Shown one piece after another: positions 35,865-43,608 of a DNA stretch of 64,000 nt; positions within the stretch are counted from its first letter, which is position 1; every line of letters begins with the position of its first letter. The stretch is from Deltaproteobacteria bacterium ADurb.Bin207 (GTDB lineage: Bacteria; Myxococcota_A; Polyangia; Polyangiales; Polyangiaceae). The notes beneath the pieces are model-generated. The model did no database searches, had not been told where the DNA came from, and saw nothing but the letters and a program-made list of their open reading frames with translations. The translations under genes were made by a program, and so were the position numbers. The stretch lies in the NCBI GenBank assembly GCA_002070115.1, contig MWCO01000010.1:62001-126000 (forward strand). Reading direction: 5' to 3'.

Positions 35865-36206
35865 CGGACAATTTGACCGTGAGCGTCATCGTCGGCGCTC
35901 GATACGCCTGAAGGGCTACGATTACGCGCGCGCTGGCGCGTACTTCGTGCCCCTCTGCCCCCACGGTCGCGCGTGTTGGTTCGGCGAGGTCGTCGAAGGC
36001 GTAATGCGTTTGAACGAGGCAGGCCATGGGGCGACCCAATGCTGGCTAGAAATCCCAAATCATTTTCCGCATGTTGTGGTCGATGAATTCGTTGTCATGC
36101 CCAATCATGTTCATGGAATTTTGGTGATCAGCCATCCTGCCGTCGTCAGGGCCCATGAAATGGGTGCCACCGGCGTCGGTAACCGGGAACATCACGATGA
36201 CGCAGT

Positions 36207-36231
36207 TAGGGCGAATGATGATTCGCCCCTA
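36207..36231. repeat. REP-like palindrome inside RAYT, copy a
   Basis: TAGGGCGAATGATGATTCGC then CCCTA. The core GGCGAAT-GATG-ATTCGCC is a perfect 7-bp stem with a 4-nt loop. Confidence 0.8.
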
Positions 36232-36246
36232 CCGGACCCGACGGAT

Positions 36247-36270
36247 GTGCGGATGAATGATGATTCGCAC
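36247..36270. repeat. REP-like palindrome inside RAYT, copy b
   Basis: GTGCGGATGAATGATGATTCGCAC: imperfect stem, same ATGATGATTCG core as copy a, 15 bp downstream of it. Confidence 0.65.
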
Positions 36271-36504
36271 CTGCCGACGATACGGGGGACATTGCAAACG
36301 ATCGGCGCGGTCGTACGTGGGTACAAAATTGGGGTGACGAAATGGATGCGTGCGTCCGGCATCGCGGGCCACGTTTGGCAACGGAATTATTACGAACATA
36401 TCATCCGTCACGAACCATCGCTGAACCGCATCCGCCAAACCATCATCGACAATCCTTCAACCTGGGCGTCCGACGAAAACAACCCGAACCGTCACGAGGC
36501 CGCC

Positions 36505-36530
36505 GCAGGGGCGAATGATGATTCGGCCGC
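36505..36530. repeat. REP-like palindrome inside RAYT, copy c
   Basis: Core GGGGCGAATGATGATTCGGC; the 3' arm has drifted. A weaker, related GGGGCAAATGAC follows at about 36559. Confidence 0.65.
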
Positions 36531-36746
36531 ACAGCGTGAATGGGGCAAAGGGGTGATAGGGGCAAATGACATGGTGAAAGCGGCTTGCAGGGCTTGCAAA
36601 ACAAATTCTCGAGTCCGCTCCACGGATCAGCGACGCACCAGCCAGCCGCATGACCAGCAGGTCGTTGCGAAACAGCATCTATGGAACGGGCGTTCGCTCG
36701 GTGCCGAACCATCCCGAGGCGGTGATCCTCGCACCGCAGCGTCACG

Positions 36747-36968
36747 CTACGTCGCCGCGCGGATCTTCTGAAGCGTTTCGTCGCTCACGAAACCCATGAC
36801 GTGCCCGCAGTCGAGGCACACGCGCTTGACGCTTTCGGTGGCGACGAGGTTTTTCGAACCTAACCAGCCCTTGTCGGCATCGGGCACGTTAAAGTGTTGT
36901 TGGAAGGCAACCCATTGGTAGGCAGGGCTCAGTCGTTCGCTTCCGCACACGCCACATCGCAGGGTCAT
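36747..36968 (-). CDS. small zinc-ribbon protein, 73 aa
   Basis: ATG 36968 begins MTLRCGVCGSERL with a second pair CLDCGHVMG near the C-terminus, giving a four-Cys zinc ribbon. No membrane segment. It overlaps the end of the RAYT frame by 25 bp in convergent orientation, which supports the view that the RAYT C-terminus is not native. Function unknown. Confidence 0.6.
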   Translation of the reverse strand: MTLRCGVCGSERLSPAYQWVAFQQHFNVPDADKGWLGSKNLVATESVKRVCLDCGHVMGFVSDETLQKIRAAT

Positions 36969-37281
36969 GACACCGAGCATACCTCGAATCGTCCTGAACA
37001 CCGATGGAAATTCAAATGCCAACGGCAGTCATGGCTTGCTCGAACGTCCTTGCCGATGGTTGGAGCCCTCTGCTTTGGGCACCACATGCTCACGCCTTCG
37101 CGACGCGCTCGGCAGCACACCCGTGTACCGAACCACCGGGCGTGCGACACCCAGGTGTGATCCAGGTTTGCCTTGATTTGGGTCCAGGACGGCGTGAGCG
37201 ACGTATCCGCTTCATAGACCGGGTCATGGACAATGCCACCCTCCGCGTCGTCCTGGCCGGGCCAAACCACAAACGCAACAC

Positions 37282-37419
37282 ACGCAGTTCCTGGGCGAAT
37301 TTGCGGTATCCGGTTCGTGCGGCTCGCGCGGCAACCCGCATGGCGATGGCGTAGAACCGCGTGTCATCGCCCTCGACGTGGCTTCGAAGGAGCGCCTTGC
37401 TTTATTCCGCGGTGGCCAA
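37282..37419 (-). pseudogene. N-terminal relic of an AAA ATPase
   Basis: From TTG 37419 the frame reads LATAE, a TAA, then SKALLRSHVEGDDTRFYAIA and MRVAARAARTGYRKFAQELR. This matches the start of AAA-family ATPases whose N-terminus runs MATAEQLKALLRSHxEGD. Similarity stops after about 45 codons. The in-frame stop and missing ATPase core mark it as a remnant. Identification rests on a short segment. Confidence 0.5.
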
Positions 37420-37544
37420 GTCGCCTTATGTTGTAGCCCGGGCAGGTGTCCTGACAGATCCCCTTATTTTTCCGAATTGGAAAGGGATACGAGTTGAGGA
37501 TTCCCGGATCTTGCTGTTGCCTCGGTTGTTGCTTTCCCTTGGGC

Positions 37545-37641
37545 CACCCCCAACAGTTGCCCTGAGCTATTGTAATGGGACTGGCGTTCTGCGGTGAACA
37601 ATATGGGATGAGCGTGAGCGTTTCTCGTGGGCCGTGACCGT
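37545..37641. repeat. dispersed ~95-bp repeat, copy B
   Basis: CACCCCCAACAGTTGCCCTG, then GGACTGGCGTTCTGCGGTGA and ACAATATGGGATGAGCGTGA. Same orientation as copy A at 26.66 kb. Here it lies in non-coding, degenerate DNA. Confidence 0.85.
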
Positions 37642-37836
37642 GAAGGAAATACCCTGGAAAAATGAGGGGATGGCTCGGATGTGCTCCCGAACGACTCTTG
37701 CGGCTGCGCCATCGCTGATTCCAAGAGCCTCCGATCCCGTAGTCCCGCAGCTTAGCGATCGACCGCCGCTGGCGGAGCGCGACCACGACGTCGGCAGAAT
37801 CATCCCGAGCTTCGACCCCGCAACGGGGCAGACTGC

Positions 37837-38231
37837 CATCGCCGCAAACCGAAAAGCCATCGCCGCAAAGCGAAAAGCCATCGCCGGAAGCCAACAGGCC
37901 ACCGTTGCGGAGCGTCATGCCTCCGCGATTCTGCAAAACCCCTCCCCGTTCGGGCGAAACCCCTCCGTGTTTGAGCAAAAAACCATCCTTGATTGCACGA
38001 TTCCCCTCCGTGTCGGAACGATTCCCCTCCGTGTTCGGACGAAATCCCTCCGCGTTTCAGCGAAACTCCTTCCGATTTTTTCTACGCGTACTCCGTGTCG
38101 GAGCGATTCCCCTCCGTGTCGGAGCGATTCCCCTAAATGTCGGAGCGATTCCCCAAAGTGTCGGAGCGATTCCCCTAAATGTCGGAGCGATTCTCCTCCG
38201 TGTCGGGGCGATTCTCCTCCGTGTCGGGGCG
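37837..38231. repeat. 21-nt minisatellite, about 19 units
   Basis: A 395-bp array with 21-nt period. Left units are like CATCGCCGCAAACCGAAAAGC; they grade into units like GATTCCCCTCCGTGTCGGAGC on the right, where eight to nine are highly similar. One double unit around 38062-38104 is 43 instead of 42 nt. Most frames on both strands stay open, giving heptad peptides: SDSPxCR on the plus strand; APTRRRI, and in another frame GESLRHx, on the minus strand. It is not a CRISPR array: no spacers separate the units. Confidence 0.9.
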
Positions 38232-38665
38232 AAGACCAGGGCATCGCGGTCGTTTTTGGCAGGGGTCTGGTCGGCGAGGGGGTCCGAGAGGTGCTTTTGC
38301 TGCATGGCCTTTTCGTGGATGCGTGCCCATTCGTACAAGGAAAAGCGGGAGACACCTGTTTTTCTATGTGTTTCGTCCACCCCAAGCTGCTGCACCAACT
38401 CCAAAGCCGCCACTTTTTCGGATGGCGTGTATTGGCGTGCGACTTTTTTGCCGGTAGGTCGTTTGGCGGGCTCCGATACCGCGGGTTTTTGTGGTTCTGG
38501 GGGCTCTGGGGGCTTGGCGAGTTTTGCTCTTTTATTTTCCAGACATCGCCATGCCGACACAATCCCTGGGGGCACCCCTTTGCGTTTTGCAGCCTCGAGT
38601 GGCCCCACCTCTTGTGCCAAACGCAGAATCTCGGCGCGTTGTTGCGCGGTACACTTTGCGGCCAT
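38057..38665 (-). mobile_element. two-HTH transposase N-terminal fragment fused to heptad array
   Basis: GGAGG precedes ATG 38665. Residues 1-40 form a helix-turn-helix (CTAQQRAEILRLAQEVGPLE then AAKRKGVPPGIVSAWR). A Pro/Lys-rich linker leads to a second HTH at about 90-130 (YTPSEKVAALELVQQLGVDE, TGVSRFSLYEW). This is how many IS3/IS481-type transposase OrfA or integrase proteins begin. The catalytic DDE part is missing. Instead the frame runs into the 21-nt array, adding seven or so APTRRRI-like heptads before a stop at 38057. The open frame extends upstream to 39217 without coding character. Confidence 0.7.
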
Positions 38666-39302
38666 CTTCCCATCCTCCAAGACGGCATCCTGAACACCCC
38701 ATGGGCCCGGTGATATTGCCGTCGAATTGGATGGTCGGTGTATGACAAGGGCAAGTAGCCACCAGAAAGAACTGGGCGTGCGTCGATCCCAACTTTCCGT
38801 TGACGAGTGAATATATTGCCGCAGACGGATTTCACCCGAGCGCGGCCGCGTATTCCCTTTGGGCGGAGAAAATGGCATCCGTGATCCGCCACAAATGGCA
38901 GCAGAATAGCAATAGCCATGGGTCCAAACGGGTAGATGGGTAGACGGGTTCATGGGCCTGTGCTGGCTGCCGGTGTGGCAGATGAGTTTCCTAGGCCGAT
39001 GATAAGGCTTTTGCAGCGTTGCATGAACTTTCGAGGTCATGACAACGACCGTATATCGTAGGACCCTGGTGTTTTCTCGGCATGACAAGAGCGAAACATG
39101 AACAGGGCAGTATACTAGCGGTTTGTGGTAAACCTGTTGGGAAAAAAGACTACCCATTAACGTGACTACAGGGGATAAAGCGAAGGGATGAGCAAACGAA
39201 TAAGTGATTGATACCATTCAGTTTTTCGGAGAGGGAGACTGATGGTGAGCGGCTGGCAGGTGATACCGCGAGCGCAGTCCCCCGTCGAACGCTCCACCAC
39301 CC
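38666..39302. other. 637-bp intergenic region
   Basis: Upstream of the transposase fragment and downstream of the tyrosine phosphatase (both minus strand). No gene, tRNA or clear IS end found. A 24-codon plus frame at 39241 has a purine-rich leader but no other support. Confidence 0.45.
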
Positions 39303-40115
39303 CTACGGTTCCGTAAGCAGCACTTGTCGAATTCGCTCGGTTGTCTCAGCGCCAATTCCGCAAACCTGCTCTAACCAGCCTTCGATCGAACCGTGTCTTT
39401 CGTCGATTGTCCGAAACACATGCTCCAAATCCTCCGCGCGCGCTTCGAGCAGAGGTCGTATCTGCTCTGGCGTCAGCCGTCCCATACTCATCCGACGAAG
39501 CGTTTTCTCGAAGTGTGGAAAAGCAGGACGCAATAACTCGTTGGTCGCAATATGGTCGTCAAGCACGTCATCCATCGACACGCCGAGCATTCGTAAGATC
39601 ACGGCAGCCACAAGGCCCGTGCGATCTTTTCCGGCCGTGCAATGAATCAACAGGGGCAAGTGGGCTCGCTCGGCGACGAGTCGAACCACGGCGCCTAGGG
39701 CTGCGCCGCAATCGAAGGCAAACGCTACGTATTGGCGTTGCAACAACGCGCCCATATCGATGTCCCGACCGCGTACGATAAGCTCGATCATCATTCGCCA
39801 ACGAGATTCCGGTACCGCTGGGTCCCGCATGGGATGATGAACCACACGAATGCGCCGATCGTCCCCAAGACGGTCTGGAGCTGATTTTCGCTCACTTTCC
39901 GTGCGAAGATCGACAACGGTCTTCAACCCAAGACCTGCAATAGCCTCCTGATCCGACGAGGCCAGTCGAGAAAGGGCGTCCGATCGATACAGCAAGCCCT
40001 TCTGAACTCGTCGTCCATCGTGGGTCCGCAACCCTCCAATGTCGCGGAAATTATAAGCGTTTTGAAGAGTCAGATGTCGGTCCGGATCCATCGATAGTGA
40101 GCTGTCTTGTATCAT
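39303..40115 (-). CDS. tyrosine phosphatase (PTP family 3, CxxGKDRTG)
   Basis: A protein of about 270 aa. The N-terminal NAYNFRDIGGLRTHDGRRVQ, then LLYRSDALSRL and VVDLRTESE, are typical of the Tyr_phosphatase_2/3 family. The P-loop is HCTAGKDRTG with catalytic Cys and Arg present. The C-terminal helices (LTPEQIRPLLEARAEDLEHV) match family members that act on phosphotyrosine or phosphoinositides. Start may be ATG 40115 or ATG 40091; the frame is open to 40187. Divergent from the Asp-rich lipoprotein. Confidence 0.9.
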   Translation of the reverse strand: MIQDSSLSMDPDRHLTLQNAYNFRDIGGLRTHDGRRVQKGLLYRSDALSRLASSDQEAIAGLGLKTVVDLRTESERKSAPDRLGDDRRIRVVHHPMRDPAVPESRWRMMIELIVRGRDIDMGALLQRQYVAFAFDCGAALGAVVRLVAERAHLPLLIHCTAGKDRTGLVAAVILRMLGVSMDDVLDDHIATNELLRPAFPHFEKTLRRMSMGRLTPEQIRPLLEARAEDLEHVFRTIDERHGSIEGWLEQVCGIGAETTERIRQVLLTEP

Positions 40116-40190
40116 GAAAGACGTCGGAAAGGTTTCCCATCCATCGGTCACGGGGTTGTCGAATATCCCTCGGTTGATACACTCCATCTC

Positions 40191-41630
40191 ATGCGTCGAT
40201 ACCTCGTCATTCGCTCTTTCTGCGCGTTGGCTGGATTTCTACTCGCCTGCGGCACTTCGGAGGACAGCAGTTCGTGGGATGAAAACCGTGATATCGATCG
40301 CGACGCCGCATCATCATCGGACAACCGAAACGAGGAGACGGAACCTTCCACGGACGGCGATGGGGATGGGGACGCTGCGCTAGACGTCGGAACAGATGAC
40401 GCCGTCGACACGGAAGCCGATGCGCTCGATGCGCCGTTAGATGCCCAAGACGATAGCGATGATGCGCTCGATGGTACCGTGGAAGATGCTGTGGATGCGA
40501 CGTCAGATAGCGCCGTGGACAGTGGCAATACGCCACCCGATCCGCCCGAAGTGACCGTGGGTACGGTCACCGAAACCAAGCTGTTCAACATCACGGGCAC
40601 ATCGACTTCGTATACGACGGTTCAAGGTGGCGGATCCGACGGCACGCATGCTTATGTGGTTCTTCTGCACAAAAAAGCTGGAGGAATCGATATTTCACAG
40701 CTCGTCAAGTACCGGATTTCTGATGGGCAACGAGTTGCGACCGCTTCGTTCGACGCTCCCGGAGATGTGACCAACTTGCTCGGGCACGGCAACGACGCCA
40801 CCTACAACCCTGACACGAAAAGGCTCATCATACCGGCCTGGACGAATGATAATTCGAAACAACCGGCGGATAACGGCAAGCATCTTCGCATCATCGACCC
40901 GGCCACCTTGAAGATCGTCGACACCAAAACCGTGGACATCAATGTCACCAACCTCTGTTATGTCAACGGCGGCTACTTGATGTTCTCCGGGGGCAAGTTC
41001 CGCACCTATGATGCGAATTTTTCGCTCACGAAAACGGTCGCTTTCGATATCAAGGCTGTCGAGGACGACTACGCTCCGACAGGAGATCGAATCGGCCAGG
41101 GAATCGATTGTGATGCCGATTATGTGTACATCACGCGGTGGTATCCAGGACCCAAATCCAATGCTATCTATGTCGCCAATCATCAGGGACAACTGGTCGG
41201 CGTGTATTATTCGGGCGGTTCCGAAGGGGAGCACCTGATGCATGTATCGGGCGAACGGATGCTGCACGGAATGAACAATATCGGCTCGGTGGGCGGCGAG
41301 CTGCGACGCATCGAGAAGCTGTTTTTCGTCGTCAGTTATGTGGCGGAGGGCGGGTCCGGTTCGATGTCGAAAACCCGTGTTCTTTATGGAAGAAAGACAC
41401 CTTTGCGCAAAAACGCGTTCACCGTTTCGGGCAAGCAGTTTTCGGGTTGGGCCGCGGAGCGCGAAAGCGATGGCAAATGGCGCTACCAAAGCGGTGATGG
41501 CAAAGAGTCGGGCTGGTACGCGAAGGGCAAACAACCGAGCGGGTGGTCCTACTATATCTACAAGGACAAGGCGATTGTTTATGGTTCCGCACCTTTTGGA
41601 TTGGTGAAAATGCATGCGCAATGGAAATAG
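40191..41630 (+). CDS. Asp-rich lipoprotein with beta-propeller-like domain
   Basis: A 479-aa protein; lipobox FLLAC at about residues 15-19. An acidic Asp/Ala/Ser linker spans residues 25-120, followed by about 270 residues of beta-rich repeats (KYRISDGQRVATASF, LRIIDPATLKIVDTK, IYVANHQGQLVGVYY), suggesting a propeller. The last 80 residues (RKNAFTVSGKQFSGWAAERE and similar) resemble InlB B-repeat-type modules of the FxxxGxxFxGW pattern. Likely a surface protein; ligand unknown. Start ATG 40191. Confidence 0.8.
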   Translation: MRRYLVIRSFCALAGFLLACGTSEDSSSWDENRDIDRDAASSSDNRNEETEPSTDGDGDGDAALDVGTDDAVDTEADALDAPLDAQDDSDDALDGTVEDAVDATSDSAVDSGNTPPDPPEVTVGTVTETKLFNITGTSTSYTTVQGGGSDGTHAYVVLLHKKAGGIDISQLVKYRISDGQRVATASFDAPGDVTNLLGHGNDATYNPDTKRLIIPAWTNDNSKQPADNGKHLRIIDPATLKIVDTKTVDINVTNLCYVNGGYLMFSGGKFRTYDANFSLTKTVAFDIKAVEDDYAPTGDRIGQGIDCDADYVYITRWYPGPKSNAIYVANHQGQLVGVYYSGGSEGEHLMHVSGERMLHGMNNIGSVGGELRRIEKLFFVVSYVAEGGSGSMSKTRVLYGRKTPLRKNAFTVSGKQFSGWAAERESDGKWRYQSGDGKESGWYAKGKQPSGWSYYIYKDKAIVYGSAPFGLVKMHAQWK

Positions 41631-41721
41631 AGGGAAGAACCAGGCGCGGCCTTTCGACATGGGAGACGACACACAACAATTCGGCTCACCCTGGACCACC
41701 CTGCGATAACGTGAGCGATGC

Positions 41722-43608
41722 ATGGACCCAAAAGCGGTAGAGCTTCAAGCTGCGGTCATCCGCGTCCTTCAGGACGATCGGCTCGATGATCGAGAACTTC
41801 TCAAAGAAATCGAGCAGCTTGCGGCCTCGGACCCCTTTCGATTCCCCGGCTTCAGTCATCTGTGGGCCCCCGAGCTGTACCGACGAAATCGCTTTATATT
41901 TCGAGAGTTTATACTCTATCGGAGCAATGCCTTCGGCGACCACGGCTACTACGATGACAGGGGCAACTTGTTCAATCCCTGGAGCGCGACCGAAACGAGA
42001 AAAACACTCGAAGAGCTGCTCGATCAATGCGGAAAAGACAACGAGGTCCGGCTGTTTCGCCGTCTTTATGAGGAAAGCATCGGTGGGTCGTGGCGGGGAG
42101 CCGAAACGTGGCGAACCGATCTCAAGAACGCTTTTTTGAGCGCAGCCGATGATCGACAACGTCGCGTGGCGCTCGAAAAATACGATCTCCCATCGGCATG
42201 GCTGGATGAACCGACCGCCCTGGCTCTTTATCAACGATCACCTTCGCTGTGTTCGGCGTTCATCCTGGCTCACGCTCCGACGAATCTATCGAGTCTGTGG
42301 GGCAAACCACGCGGCCCGTGGCATCAGTTGCGTCAACTTGCCACCGAAAAGGGCGATATCGACTTCGAACAAAAGCTATTTCGTCTTCAGGCTACCGAGC
42401 AGCAATGGGCCGAGCGTGTTCGATCCATCAGCCCCATCGCCTCACCGCAGCAGCGGGTCGATTCGCTGGACAGGATTCATCCGCCCACGACACCCCGCAA
42501 CGCTACTCAGGTTTATTATGAGCTTCTCACCACGCACGGAAGCGATGTGTTGCCTTATGTCATGAAGCACCTCGACTTGCGGGGACATGCTTATTGGTCA
42601 GGCAATTTGAAAGGATTGGACAAGTTGATCCAACTCGCCTGGGACAACGGGTGGCTGGCTCTATGGGCGGGTTTGCTTCGTAACTCGGACGAAGCCTCTT
42701 ACAATCGCGCGATCACCAATCTATTGGACGATCAAGGGAGCTTGGGAGAATACGAGACCAAGCGGCGCCTGCTGCTTCTTGCGGGCCTTGGGCAAGAGAT
42801 GAACCATCCGGGGTTTGGATTGGCGCTGGCGCTACCGCTCACCGAGAAAACGGCGATGGCGATGTATCGTCGTTTTCCCGACCTGCTTCGCACTTCATTT
42901 CGACACCATTGTCGGCCAGACTGGGCCCACACCTACGAATCCCTCGTTCGGGCTGCCATCGAGGCCCCAGACGAGACCCTCGTGGACTGGTTCGCTAGCC
43001 GTGTGATCACCATGGTCATCCATGGTGCATCCCACAAGCATGCGGCCATCGTGAGGCTTTTGGTCCAGCATTACGAGACGCTGCAGCCTCAGCCGGAGAC
43101 ATTGGCGCGACGATGTGGCGCGGTGTTATCGGCCATTCCGGCGGGCGTCATCGGCAACTACGATTATCTTCTTCGAAACAACGCTCTCGCGCAATGGATG
43201 TTCCAGCAAAAACTCGTTGCGTATCTGCACGACCCTCGAGTCGTGCGCGATTTTCTCGAGTCACCGCAAATTCATGTCAACCAGCTTGGATTTCACATTT
43301 TATCCCTCGATGATCCCGCTGTTGCGCAGTTGTCTGAGCACAACCTCGACCTGCTCTGCGCCGCGCTGCTGCGCAAGCTACATCGTCGAACGCGCCTGCT
43401 CGCGATCGATGCACTCCTCCAAGCGGTGCGAACGGAACGAGCGGCACGCGTGGTATTACCCAAAGCACGGGCCGCCCTGCGATTACCCGACAAGAGATAC
43501 CCCAAAGAGAATCTCATTGCCTTGATCGCCACCATCTTGCACCGGCATCCCTCCTTGCGCTCTGAGCGCGAGCAGCCCCCCATCTTCGACCACCGAATGC
43601 AACCATGA
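41722..43608 (+). CDS. retron-associated ARM/HEAT-like helical protein
   Basis: A 628-aa protein with no signal peptide or enzyme motif. It is almost entirely helical, built from degenerate 35-45-residue repeats (for example LRRTLLIAGLG-type helices, FLESPQIHVNQLGFHILSLD, RRTRLLAIDALLQAVRTERA), so an ARM/HEAT-like solenoid is likely. Its TGA overlaps the ATG of the SWIM protein gene (ATGA at 43605-43608), implying coupled translation. With the SWIM protein, the msr-msd and the RT it forms one plus-strand operon. An ARM-like plus winged-helix/SWIM pair is what I recall for retron type XIII; the family call is therefore from context and fold. It is probably part of the effector or a regulator of it. 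Confidence 0.75.
   Translation: MDPKAVELQAAVIRVLQDDRLDDRELLKEIEQLAASDPFRFPGFSHLWAPELYRRNRFIFREFILYRSNAFGDHGYYDDRGNLFNPWSATETRKTLEELLDQCGKDNEVRLFRRLYEESIGGSWRGAETWRTDLKNAFLSAADDRQRRVALEKYDLPSAWLDEPTALALYQRSPSLCSAFILAHAPTNLSSLWGKPRGPWHQLRQLATEKGDIDFEQKLFRLQATEQQWAERVRSISPIASPQQRVDSLDRIHPPTTPRNATQVYYELLTTHGSDVLPYVMKHLDLRGHAYWSGNLKGLDKLIQLAWDNGWLALWAGLLRNSDEASYNRAITNLLDDQGSLGEYETKRRLLLLAGLGQEMNHPGFGLALALPLTEKTAMAMYRRFPDLLRTSFRHHCRPDWAHTYESLVRAAIEAPDETLVDWFASRVITMVIHGASHKHAAIVRLLVQHYETLQPQPETLARRCGAVLSAIPAGVIGNYDYLLRNNALAQWMFQQKLVAYLHDPRVVRDFLESPQIHVNQLGFHILSLDDPAVAQLSEHNLDLLCAALLRKLHRRTRLLAIDALLQAVRTERAARVVLPKARAALRLPDKRYPKENLIALIATILHRHPSLRSEREQPPIFDHRMQP

Larger units (their letters stand above)
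35875..36771 (+). mobile_element. REP-associated tyrosine transposase (RAYT), start codon lost
   Basis: The translated frame carries the IS200-like Y1/RAYT signatures: RRRSIRLKGYDYARAGAYFV, HGRACWFGE, VDEFVVMPNHVHGILVI (HxH metal site) and HVWQRNYYEHIIRHE with a candidate catalytic Tyr, then LNRIRQTIIDNPSTW. RAYTs cut single-stranded DNA at REP palindromes. Family similarity begins at 35875, but no ATG/GTG/TTG lies in frame upstream after a TGA at 35806; the first is GTG 35947, inside the conserved region. The C-terminal 90 residues have no homology I can see. Several REP-like palindromes lie within the gene. Confidence 0.78.
36969..37836. other. 868-bp degenerate region
   Basis: No intact gene. 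It holds an AAA-ATPase N-terminal relic and the second copy of the 95-bp repeat (both listed). Minus-strand frames between 36980 and 37280 (for example VHDPVYEADTSLTPSWTQIK) look protein-like but are not recognised and carry no proper start. Confidence 0.5.

Noticed and set aside
37837-38231. CRISPR array
   Set aside because: Units are contiguous 21-mers without spacers, and they grade into one another; no cas genes.
37634-38713. Plus-strand 359-codon frame across the minisatellite
   Set aside because: Its length comes from the 21-nt periodicity, which keeps most frames open. No start signal or domain.
38666-39217. Upstream extension of the transposase fragment
   Set aside because: No coding character; ATG 38665 has a strong SD and begins the conserved HTH.
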